The notes beneath the pieces were generated by a model. That model made no database searches. It was not told the origin of the DNA and worked only from the letters and a program-made list of their open reading frames with translations. This document shows, one piece after another, positions 1 to 5,538 of a DNA stretch of 6,676 nt. Position numbers and translations under genes: made by a program. Source of the DNA: Candidatus Daviesbacteria bacterium (GTDB lineage Bacteria > Patescibacteriota > Microgenomatia > Daviesbacterales > UBA10151); NCBI GenBank assembly GCA_016183225.1, contig JACPEZ010000039.1, positions 1-6,676 of the forward strand, read 5' to 3'. Position 1 is the stretch's first letter, and each line of letters begins with the position of its first letter.

Positions 1-777
1 TAAGTACCCGATCCCCTGCTTGGGATCTTTACCCACATGGATAATTTTTATTTTTAAGGTTTCCCCGGGTAAAGCGGTTGTTTTTAAGTCATTGGCCAGC
101 TCATTAACGTTTAAAACCCCTACCCCGGAAACGGTTGCCACCTTATTTAAATTAAAATCGCCGGTTAAAATCTTAGCATGCAGGCTTTTGCCAAGACCAA
201 GCAGTTTTTCGTCCACCCCTTTTCCCGACTGATCCTTATCCCAAACCTCCACTTTGACCCCTTTAAGTTTTTTTAACTCTTCTATCACTTCAAAACCTCT
301 TCTGGCGCGTTGTCTTTTTAAATCGTCGCTGGAATCGGCCACCTGCTGCAGTTCACTCAAGACAAATCCGGGAATTAAAATAAGACCGGAGATAAAACCT
401 GTTTTGGCTATATCCAAAATTCTTCCGTCAATAATACTGGAGGTATCAAGAATCAGCGGTTTTGTTAGAGCCAGAGATCCTACTTGAGGCGTTGGGTGAA
501 AGGGTAAGCTGGGGCGGGGAATTTTTAAAAGCTGGGAAGATACCTCGGTGGACAAACGGTGCACCACAAAATTAAACAAAGGCATGATGATCACCCGGAC
601 ATATCTGGCCACATCGGGAAATACGGCAAAGCCGAGCAGTCCTACCGCTACTGTCAGGATAACTCTGATGGCAAAAGGGTCCACGCCGGCAAAAGGCGGT
701 ATCAGTTGGGAAAAGATGGCCGTGTTAGTCGCGAAAATCAGCGCCAGTATCAGGCGCAAAACAAGTTTAATGCGCAC
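1..777 (-). CDS. PIN-TRAM domain membrane protein, YacL-like (3' end outside window)
   Basis: The first 259 codons are visible and the gene continues past base 1. I translated it from the minus strand. Residues about 3-25 and 34-54 are hydrophobic and look like two membrane segments (Bacillus YacL has a membrane N-terminus too). A PIN nuclease-like domain follows, about residues 107-230, with acidic residues in the expected places: D111 and D117 in LILDTSSIIDGRI, E142 in LSELQQ, D189 in GVDEKL, and D207 in LTGDFNL. From about 236, PGETLKIKIIHVG begins a TRAM-type RNA-binding domain that is cut by the window edge. The start is GTG, preceded by AAAGGA at an 8-nt spacing, and an in-frame TAA lies just upstream, so this start is well fixed. 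PIN-TRAM proteins are presumed membrane-bound RNA-acting proteins; the substrate is unknown. The gene lies downstream of radA, as yacL does in Firmicutes. Confidence 0.9.
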   Translation of the reverse strand, partial: MRIKLVLRLILALIFATNTAIFSQLIPPFAGVDPFAIRVILTVAVGLLGFAVFPDVARYVRVIIMPLFNFVVHRLSTEVSSQLLKIPRPSLPFHPTPQVGSLALTKPLILDTSSIIDGRILDIAKTGFISGLILIPGFVLSELQQVADSSDDLKRQRARRGFEVIEELKKLKGVKVEVWDKDQSGKGVDEKLLGLGKSLHAKILTGDFNLNKVATVSGVGVLNVNELANDLKTTALPGETLKIKIIHVGKDPKQGIGYL

Positions 778-785
778 GAAATAAT

Positions 786-791
786 TCCTTT
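786..791 (-). promoter_or_regulatory. Ribosome binding site of the PIN-TRAM gene
   Basis: AAAGGA on the minus strand, 8 nt before the GTG start at 777. It is the clearest Shine-Dalgarno site in the window and decides the GTG start, because the reading frame is closed by TAA directly upstream. Confidence 0.7.
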
Positions 792-874
792 AGCAAGGGT
801 AGATCAATCAATTTAAAAATAAACCCTCACCATTATTATTTTGGCATACGAAACAAAAGAATGCAAGAGGATGT

Positions 875-904
875 TTAGAAATTAGAAATTAGAAATTAGA
901 AATT
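875..904. repeat. Short tandem repeat, 7-bp unit TTAGAAA
   Basis: Four perfect copies of TTAGAAA (875-902) plus TT, in the 131-bp gap between the LytR_C stop codon and the PIN-TRAM gene. It begins 4 bp from the LytR_C stop. On the transcribed strand it reads as TTTCTAA units. It forms no hairpin and has no terminator-like U-run. The rest of this gap shows no gene and no convincing promoter. Confidence 0.85.
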
Positions 905-908
905 GTTG

Positions 909-1589
909 TTATGTTTTGTCTTTACCTAAAATAATCAAAATATCCCCTTCTTCGGGTTTTTCTTCCCCTTCGGGCAAACCTGTCAAAGATGCCTTCAATA
1001 GCTCTGCCAGATTACGGGCTCGGTCCAACAGAGCCGGATTCAAAAGCACTACCGCTGTTTTTTCATAGCTTGTTTTCTTGGCATTATCCTTAAAAACAAC
1101 CTGTAAATCCGCCACCTGATTTTTTAGCTCTTCTTCCACTTTGGAGGCCAAACCAACTGTTTGGGTTCCGTTTAAGATGGTAATTTTTAAGGGAGTAGCT
1201 AAAGGAGCGATCTGGGCCGAGGGACTGCCCACATTGACCGGCCCCACCTCTTTGACTTTTTTGGCCACCGGGTCATAAAGAATAGCTTTTTGGGCGTTGC
1301 TGTAAATTAAAACTTTATCTCCGTTTTTGGCCTTTTGGAAAAACGGTTGATCTTTTAGCTTGGAAATATCTACCACTGTGGCCAGCGTTGGCACCTCCCC
1401 TGCCGGAAGATCAATTAATTTTCCCACTTCTTCCACCACTTTTTTCACTTCATCCTGGCCGGCGGGGGTATTTTTATTGGCATTTTTCTGGTTTTGATAA
1501 AGCAGAAATCCGCCTGTCAGCGCTAAAATCACTACCAAAACCGCTGCCGGCAGGATCAATTTATAATTTATATTATAATTGAGACTCAT
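909..1589 (-). CDS. Membrane-anchored LytR_C-domain protein
   Basis: This is a 226-residue protein with a short N-terminal tail, one hydrophobic segment at about residues 10-31 (signal anchor), and an extracytoplasmic remainder. A middle segment, about 66-118, contains VVDISKLKDQPFF and GDKVLIYSNAQKAILYDP. I associate this type of segment with Patescibacteria proteins. The C-terminal part, about 135-224, fits the LytR_C family: ITILNGT near 136-142, GLASKVEEEL, and DILIILGKD at the end. LytR_C domains occur at the C-terminus of LytR-CpsA-Psr cell-wall proteins, but the catalytic LCP domain is absent here, so this is a stand-alone domain of unknown envelope role. I chose ATG 1589. An in-frame TTG lies at 1595; neither has a Shine-Dalgarno site, but TACTAT sits 7 nt before the ATG. 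The gene starts 21 nt after the radA stop and is probably in its operon. Confidence 0.85.
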   Translation of the reverse strand: MSLNYNINYKLILPAAVLVVILALTGGFLLYQNQKNANKNTPAGQDEVKKVVEEVGKLIDLPAGEVPTLATVVDISKLKDQPFFQKAKNGDKVLIYSNAQKAILYDPVAKKVKEVGPVNVGSPSAQIAPLATPLKITILNGTQTVGLASKVEEELKNQVADLQVVFKDNAKKTSYEKTAVVLLNPALLDRARNLAELLKASLTGLPEGEEKPEEGDILIILGKDKT

Positions 1590-1610
1590 GGACAAAATAG
1601 TAACATAATG

Positions 1611-2909
1611 TTAACTAAAAGACAATCTAACGGCGCCGTGGAGATTTTTTGACTGTAAAGGGCCGACAATGTTATTAAAACTTAACTTTCCGGCCTCAAT
1701 AATTCTTTTGTCAAGGCTGCTGACCGCTCTAATTTCCCCCAAAAGTCCCACCTCGCCTATAAAAAGAGTTTCAGGGACAATCGCTTTGTCTTTGAAAGAG
1801 GAAACTACGGCCATGCAAATTGCCAGATCCGCAGCCGGTTCCACCACCTTTAAGCCGCCGGTCACGTTGACAAAAATATCCTGATCAAAAAGGGGCAGTC
1901 CCAAACGCTTTTGCAAAACCGCCACCAAAAGCTGAAGACGATAATTATCTATTCCCGAACCAATCCTGCGGGGCGCCGGCAAACTTGACCTGGTAACCAG
2001 AGCCTGAATTTCCACCAGTATGGGCCGCAGTCCTGTTAAAATAGCCGCCACTGCCGAGCCCGGAGCCTGGATTTTTTGGTCCAAAAAAATTTGGGAGGGA
2101 TTGCGAACTTCCTTCATGCCCGCATCCGACATCTCAAAAACTCCCACTTCATCGGTAGCTCCAAATCTGTTTTTGGCAGATCTTAAAATCCTGTAAAGAC
2201 CGGTTGTTTCTCCCTCCAGAGATAACACCACATCCACCATATGCTCAAGGGTTTTAGGCCCGGCCACAGTACCTTCTTTGGTAATATGACCGACCAAAAA
2301 CAGGGGGATGTGCAAATCCTTGGCTACTTTTTGCAACCTGTGGGTACATTCCCTGACCTGACCAACCGACCCTGCCACGCCTGTTAAATCCCGGGTTTCC
2401 AGAGTCTGAATAGAATCTACGATCGCAAGGCCGGGCCTTGCGAGGCTAATAGATTCAGTTATTAAGTCAACATCTGTCTCGTTTAGAACCGAGAGATTGG
2501 CCTTGCTTCTAATCCTGTCTGCCCGCAGTTTAATCTGATGGGCAGATTCTTCTCCGGCCACATAAAGGGTATTTTCTATATTCAATGCCAGTTGTGTAAG
2601 AAGTGTGGATTTGCCAATTCCCGGATCACCGGAAATTAAATTAATTGAACCTAAAACAATGCCTCCTCCCAAGCATCTGTCAAACTCCTCTATTTTAGTG
2701 CTCAATCTTTGGTAATTGATTCCCTTGATATCGGCAAGATTTATGATTTGCGCTTTTTCTCCTGACTCTTTGACTCTCTGACTCTTTGAATCTTCTTGTA
2801 TTTGCTCTACCAGCGAATTCCAGGAGTCGCACTGGGGACATTTCCCCAAATATTGGGAGGACTTGTATCCGCATTGCTGGCAAACATATACAGAGGTTAA
2901 TTTGGCCAT
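1611..2909 (-). CDS. radA: DNA repair protein RadA (Sms)
   Basis: This 432-residue protein is full length for RadA. It has an N-terminal four-cysteine zinc finger (C10, C13, C24, C27 in CQQC...CPQC), a RecA-like ATPase with Walker A GDPGIGKST at 94-102 and Walker B LAIVDS at 161-166, the RadA signature KNRFG at 246-250, and a C-terminal Lon-protease-like domain from about 285. RadA is a cytoplasmic DnaB-like helicase that helps branch migration of recombination intermediates alongside RecA. The linker at residues 39-49 is encoded by an 8-bp tandem repeat, a local oddity that should not affect the folded domains. The ATG start has no Shine-Dalgarno site but has TATAAT six bases upstream, suggesting a leaderless mRNA. 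The LytR_C gene follows after 21 nt. Confidence 0.97.
   Translation of the reverse strand: MAKLTSVYVCQQCGYKSSQYLGKCPQCDSWNSLVEQIQEDSKSQRVKESGEKAQIINLADIKGINYQRLSTKIEEFDRCLGGGIVLGSINLISGDPGIGKSTLLTQLALNIENTLYVAGEESAHQIKLRADRIRSKANLSVLNETDVDLITESISLARPGLAIVDSIQTLETRDLTGVAGSVGQVRECTHRLQKVAKDLHIPLFLVGHITKEGTVAGPKTLEHMVDVVLSLEGETTGLYRILRSAKNRFGATDEVGVFEMSDAGMKEVRNPSQIFLDQKIQAPGSAVAAILTGLRPILVEIQALVTRSSLPAPRRIGSGIDNYRLQLLVAVLQKRLGLPLFDQDIFVNVTGGLKVVEPAADLAICMAVVSSFKDKAIVPETLFIGEVGLLGEIRAVSSLDKRIIEAGKLSFNNIVGPLQSKNLHGAVRLSFS
2763..2794 (-). repeat. 8-bp tandem repeat inside radA linker
   Basis: On the plus strand the units are TGACTCTT, TGACTCTC, TGACTCTT and TGAATCTT. In the coding direction this is AAGAGTCA-type sequence encoding residues 39-49 of RadA, between the zinc finger and the ATPase. 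The unit is not a multiple of three, so the protein sequence is not itself repetitive. The same motif recurs in the inverted repeat upstream of radA. Confidence 0.8.
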
Positions 2910-2915
2910 GGAGCT

Positions 2916-2921
2916 ATTATA
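2916..2921 (-). promoter_or_regulatory. Putative -10 box of radA (leaderless)
   Basis: Perfect TATAAT on the minus strand, followed by AGCTCC and then the radA ATG at 2909. The predicted transcription start would fall on or next to the A of the ATG. No -35 hexamer is found at normal spacing; the nearby TTGACA is only 4 nt away and cannot serve. No Shine-Dalgarno is present, consistent with a leaderless transcript. Confidence 0.5.
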
Positions 2922-2924
2922 GTA

Positions 2925-2985
2925 GTGTCAAGTCGCTAGAGTCTAGAGTCAAGTATTTTTTTCCTAGACTCTTGACTCTTGTCAC
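2925..2985. repeat. Imperfect inverted repeat between the S1 gene and radA
   Basis: Two 22-nt arms, 2925-2946 and 2964-2985, match at 17 of 22 positions when one is reverse-complemented, with a 17-nt loop. The inner nine bases (AGAGTCTAG) are perfect. The arms consist of GAGTC-type units. It begins 7 bp after the S1 stop codon in the transcribed direction. There is no U-run after the stem on either strand, so it is not a canonical intrinsic terminator. It could be an mRNA 3' stabilising hairpin or a small dispersed repeat. Confidence 0.7.
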
Positions 2986-2991
2986 TAACCA

Positions 2992-4044
2992 CTATTTATA
3001 TATAAGTCCGGCAGTTGAGGTAACAAGGGGTGTCAGATTGATCTTGCGGCGCCTGGCATCAATACTGTCAACCAGCAGGGTGAAAGTTTTGCCGACTTCG
3101 TATTTGAGGGCAGGGTCCATTTTGGACAAAGGCAAAAACCCCTCAACATCATCTTCCAGCTTAAACGATACTCCGGCATCAGATACTGCCGCTACCTCAC
3201 CCTTAACTGATGAATCCGGAGAAAATTTTTGGCCGGCCGCAGTAAACGGATCTTCCTGCAAATGTTTAATGGACAGGTTCAATCTGCCCAAACTTTCATC
3301 CACCCCTAAAACTAAAGCTTCAATCTCCTGACCCGTCTTAAACAGACCGCTTAAATCCTCCAGCCTGTCCCACGAGATATCGGAAATAAAAATCAACCCT
3401 TCTGTTCCCCCCACGGAAACCACCAAGCCAAAAGGCAGTATGGCAACTATGTCTCCTTTAACTTTCTGGCCGTTTTTGAAGGCTTTAAGAAGCTCTAAAA
3501 GCTCATCTTGAACTTTTGCTCTTTGGCTAAAGATCAATCTATTGCTTGCCTGATCAATCTCTATCACTGTAACTGAAATATCCTGACCAATAAGACTCTC
3601 CAGACCCCCTTTTGATTTGCTTAAAAGCTCAAAACCTACTTGAGAATTGGGCAGAAAACCGCGCGTGCCCAAAACATCCACCATTAACCCTCCCCTGTTT
3701 ACTTCAATGACTCGACCGCGCAAAACCTTGTTTTGCGGCAATCTGACGTCTCTTGTTCCCCCTCTGGCTGTCGGTGGATGAAGAGCCAGCGCCACCTGAT
3801 GAGATTCGTTTTCGGATGCGCTGACAAATGCTTTGAGTTTATCCCCGGGCTTAAGAGTATCCAGCTGATCCTTGGGAATATCACGAGTAGGTATGATGCC
3901 TTCTGATTTAGTTCCCAAATCCAAAATTATTTCTGAAGGTAAAATTGCCACAACTTCACCTTCAACTTGTTGGCCTCTATAAAGAGTAATTAATTTTTGA
4001 GGAAGAGTTGCCAAAAGCTCCTCCATTGTAGTTTTTCCAGCCAA
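2992..4044 (-). CDS. rpsA: Ribosomal protein S1-like protein with four S1 domains
   Basis: This 350-residue protein has four S1 (OB-fold) RNA-binding domains, at about residues 20-88, 104-176, 190-262 and 275-345. Each has the family pattern of a G-x-V strand and a G-F/I-L/I-P or similar turn: GQQVEGEVVAI, VLRGRVIEVNRGG, GQKVKGDIVAI with EGLIFISDIS, and SVKGEVAAV with VEGFLPLSKM. S1 binds mRNA on the 30S subunit in translation initiation. E. coli S1 has six domains; short four-domain forms are usual in Gram-positives and, as I recall, in Patescibacteria. I chose TTG 4044 because AGGTGA lies well placed upstream and only 24 nt separate it from the 5S 3' end. ATG 4026 (MEELLATL) is the alternative. 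A longer in-frame extension to ATG 4176 would be translated from 5S rRNA and is rejected. The gene symbol is by family; a non-ribosomal S1 protein cannot be excluded. Confidence 0.88.
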   Translation of the reverse strand: MAGKTTMEELLATLPQKLITLYRGQQVEGEVVAILPSEIILDLGTKSEGIIPTRDIPKDQLDTLKPGDKLKAFVSASENESHQVALALHPPTARGGTRDVRLPQNKVLRGRVIEVNRGGLMVDVLGTRGFLPNSQVGFELLSKSKGGLESLIGQDISVTVIEIDQASNRLIFSQRAKVQDELLELLKAFKNGQKVKGDIVAILPFGLVVSVGGTEGLIFISDISWDRLEDLSGLFKTGQEIEALVLGVDESLGRLNLSIKHLQEDPFTAAGQKFSPDSSVKGEVAAVSDAGVSFKLEDDVEGFLPLSKMDPALKYEVGKTFTLLVDSIDARRRKINLTPLVTSTAGLIYK

Positions 4045-4049
4045 ACATG

Positions 4050-4055
4050 TCACCT
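4050..4055 (-). promoter_or_regulatory. Ribosome binding site supporting the TTG start of the S1 gene
   Basis: AGGTGA on the minus strand matches the 3' half of the consensus AGGAGGTGA. Its GG lies 8 nt before TTG 4044. The alternative ATG 4026 has only a weak GGA nine bases upstream. Confidence 0.45.
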
Positions 4056-4068
4056 GCTTTCTTTTTAA

Positions 4069-4186
4069 TCCCGGCAGTGAGGTATTTTCACATAGCCTTG
4101 CGGCTATATTATCGTCCCCGCTGCGCCCTTTTACGACTGAGTTCGGGATGGGATCAGGTAGAACAAGCGCGCTCAAACCACCGAGA
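4069..4186 (-). rRNA. rrf: 5S ribosomal RNA
   Basis: About 118 nt. The conserved loop CCCATCCCGAACTCAG is present. The 5' UCUCGGUGG pairs with the 3' CACUGCCGGGA over nine positions, counting G-U pairs, which sets both ends. Helix IV is capped by a GCAA tetraloop between AUAGCC and GGCUAU. The gene follows the 23S gene on the same strand after about 141 nt, as in a normal rrn operon, and precedes the S1 protein gene by 24 nt. 5S rRNA is part of the large ribosomal subunit. Confidence 0.95.
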
Positions 4187-4192
4187 AATTAC

Positions 4193-4198
4193 ATTATA
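4193..4198 (-). promoter_or_regulatory. Possible extended -10 promoter for 5S (and S1)
   Basis: TGGTATAAT on the minus strand is a perfect TATAAT with an upstream TG, as in extended -10 promoters. Six bases separate it from the predicted 5S 5' end at 4186. No good -35 hexamer is visible. It may give 5S and the downstream S1 gene a start independent of the rrn promoter, or it may be chance in AT-rich spacer. Confidence 0.35.
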
Positions 4199-4200
4199 CC

Positions 4201-4232
4201 ACAACGTACGAAATCAAAGATTTCTACGTTGT
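4201..4232. repeat. Hairpin in the 23S-5S spacer
   Basis: ACAACGTACGAAATC and GATTTCTACGTTGT are complementary except for one bulged C, with an AAA loop. There is no U-run after the stem in the transcribed direction. It lies immediately upstream of the 5S -10-like box, so it is more likely an RNA-processing structure than a terminator. Confidence 0.6.
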
Positions 4233-4273
4233 AGAAACGTTGAACGTACAATTTGAAAAAATGTTACGTTCTT

Positions 4274-4306
4274 ACGTTTCACTTGCGCTCTAAAATGTGA
4301 ATACGT
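4274..4306. repeat. Second hairpin in the 23S-5S spacer
   Basis: ACGTTTCAC and GTGAATACGT pair with one bulge around a 14-nt loop. Its ends again carry ACGT, and the motif ACGT(T) recurs several times between 4205 and 4306. Nothing else is evident in the spacer from 4187 to 4327. Confidence 0.45.
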
Positions 4307-4327
4307 TTTCGAAGACCTAAAACAAAA

Positions 4328-4553
4328 AATCTCAACCGTGACCATTAGTACTCCTTGGCTAAATGCCTTACAGCACTTACACCGGGAGCCTATCAACCAG
4401 GTAGTCTACCTGGGGTCTTAAAAGATACCTAATCTTGGGGTCTGCTTCGTGCTTAGATGCTTTCAGCGCTTATCAGTTAGGAACGTAGCTACCCTGCGTT
4501 GCATTCAACATACAACAGGCACACTAGAGGTTCCCTCGTCTCGGTCCTCTCGT
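4328..4553 (-). rRNA. rrl: 23S rRNA exon C, 3' terminal part
   Basis: It begins ACGAGAGGACCG, the second half of the sarcin-ricin loop (E. coli A2657 onward), and runs through the conserved GATAAGCGCTGAAAGCATCT and GTTGATAGGC segments to AGTACTAATGGTCACGGTTGAG. The exact 3' end is set by analogy with E. coli and may be off by a few bases. At about 226 nt it is roughly 20 nt shorter than the E. coli equivalent, which I attribute to shortened domain VI helices. Confidence 0.93.
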
Positions 4554-4652
4554 CATTTAGTTAGCTCCAATTTCTTGGAGAATCAGACTATATCTTTCCC
4601 GCCACCACTACGTGCTGCGGGATTGGCATATAAAGGAAGTTTAAATTCCGGA

Positions 4653-5141
4653 TTATCCGGTACCTTCCTTGTAAGTCGTTACAGGGACATCTTCTAAAGT
4701 ATTTCTATGATGAGAGATGTAATTATACACTCGCATCTTTTTAATCCAATCTACAGTTTCTTGTTTTAATAACAATTTCTGCTGTAGCTTTGGGATTATT
4801 TCCAACATTAAACTGACTTGTTTCCTTTTAAAACGCAAGTAAGGTTTGAGTGCTGTTAAGATTTCCAAAACTCTTTGGAAACCTTCTACTCGCAACTCAC
4901 AAATATGATCTTTTCGAGTGTAGACATAACCGCAACCTAGAATTTGTTTAATCCATTCTATGTCTTTGCGATGCCGATTATCTTGGTAAAAACAAATTAC
5001 TGTTTTTACCCGCAAAGTCTCCTCGCCTGCTTTTCGACGGTGTAATTGAAGCATTATGCTTCCATCACCATCCAGAAAACCTGCAATATATGCCAGTTCT
5101 GTTGGACTTGCTTTAGAGAGTCTTCCCACGGTATTACCCAT
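4653..5141 (-). CDS. Intron-encoded LAGLIDADG homing endonuclease, I-CreI-like, one motif
   Basis: About 162 residues from ATG 5141; ATG 5147 adds two residues. One LAGLIDADG motif, AYIAGFLDGDGSI, lies near residues 17-29 with the metal-binding aspartate in GDG. The later segments GCGYVYTRKDHICELRV and LKPYLRFKRKQVSLMLEII correspond to I-CreI's GVGYVRDRGSVSDY and LQPFLKLKQKQANLVLKII. Single-motif enzymes act as homodimers and cut near-palindromic sites, here presumably the intronless sarcin-ricin-loop sequence, to spread the intron. The start matches the sibling ORF in the other intron (both read M-x-NTVG). The N-terminal codons overlap P4, and the C-terminal codons overlap the P7/P8 region of the ribozyme, so both ends are constrained by RNA structure. 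There is no Shine-Dalgarno; TATATA lies six bases before ATG 5141. Confidence 0.92.
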   Translation of the reverse strand: MGNTVGRLSKASPTELAYIAGFLDGDGSIMLQLHRRKAGEETLRVKTVICFYQDNRHRKDIEWIKQILGCGYVYTRKDHICELRVEGFQRVLEILTALKPYLRFKRKQVSLMLEIIPKLQQKLLLKQETVDWIKKMRVYNYISHHRNTLEDVPVTTYKEGTG

Positions 5142-5145
5142 TGAC

Positions 5146-5153
5146 ATTATATA
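5146..5153 (-). promoter_or_regulatory. Possible -10 box for the L2656 intron ORF
   Basis: TATATAAT on the minus strand contains TATATA at 5153-5148, exactly six bases before ATG 5141. It resembles the boxes at radA and the other intron ORF. AT-rich context makes chance possible, and no -35 is seen. Confidence 0.3.
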
Positions 5154-5254
5154 TGAATTTAGTATAGAACCAAACTAAACCCAAAGTCAAGAGGGCTTCA
5201 CCGTTATTAGCCAAATTGTCACTCCGACATTTCGTCGGAGAGTAGCAATTACTT

Positions 5255-5411
5255 ACTAGAGACAACTCCCCTCAAGTATCAAAACGCCCATACTGGATAG
5301 AGTCCGAGCTGTCTTACGACGCTCTGAACCCAGCTCGCGTACCGTTTTAACTGGCGAACAGCCAGACCCTTGAGACCTGCTTCAGCCTCAGGATACGATG
5401 AGCCGACATCG
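5255..5411 (-). rRNA. rrl: 23S rRNA exon B (E. coli C2501-U2656)
   Basis: 157 nt, against 156 in E. coli. It starts CGATGTCGGCTCATC, the strand of the peptidyl-transferase centre containing A2503, U2504, G2505 and U2506, all conserved here. It continues through the A-loop region GCGAGCTGGGTTCAGA and ends CTCTAGT, the first half of the sarcin-ricin loop. Near position 2609 it reads GACAGCUCGGACUCUAUC, giving A at 2609 and U at 2611, where E. coli has U and C. Confidence 0.95.
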
Positions 5412-5538
5412 CAATGTCGAATTTTTCTGCAATTCCTTGCAGGATCAGACTATACCTTCACCCCGATGTCCGTCGGGGGTCAGCGTTTTATCCGCCAGAG
5501 GCGGATCCAGAACTCTAAAGTTCTAAGTCGTTACAGGG

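Larger units (their letters stand above)
4554..5254 (-). ncRNA. Group I intron in 23S after U2656 (sarcin-ricin loop)
   Basis: A 701-nt insertion splits AGU|ACGAGAGG. The 5' exon ends in U and the intron ends in G (4554), as group I introns require. Visible parts in order are: P1, exon UAGU with GCUA at 5243-5246 (U-G at the splice site; only 4 bp, so weak); P2 hairpin CUCCGAC/GUCGGAG (5222-5240); P4, ACGGU (5200-5204) with ACCGU in the 14-nt segment at 5122-5135; an R-type segment CCCUGUAACGACUUA (4672-4686); an S-type segment containing AAGAUAUAGUC (4581-4596), whose AGUC pairs with GACU of R to form P7; and P9 hairpin CUCCAA-GAAA-UUGGAG (4565-4580). The S segment matches the Tetrahymena intron's AAGAUAUAGUC exactly, from memory. 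It encodes a LAGLIDADG protein in P6. Splicing must precede formation of the factor-binding loop. Confidence 0.9.

Noticed and set aside
20..816. Plus-strand frames of 70-85 codons
   Set aside because: They are antisense to the PIN-TRAM gene, whose motifs and start are clear.
1590..1595. TTG start for the LytR_C protein, six bases upstream of the ATG
   Set aside because: No ribosome binding site supports it, and the ATG directly downstream is preferred; the difference is only two residues.
2925..2930. TTGACA (minus strand) as the radA -35 box
   Set aside because: Only 4 nt separate it from TATAAT; a sigma70-type promoter needs about 17.
2925..2985. Intrinsic terminator for the S1 gene
   Set aside because: The stem is not followed by a U-run on either strand.
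2786..3331. 181-codon plus-strand open frame
   Set aside because: It is antisense to radA and the S1 gene, crosses the inverted repeat, and shows no recognisable domain; both genes beneath it are secure.
4214..4396. 60-codon minus-strand frame spanning the 23S 3' end and spacer
   Set aside because: It is mostly rRNA sequence read as protein, with no domain and no ribosome binding site.
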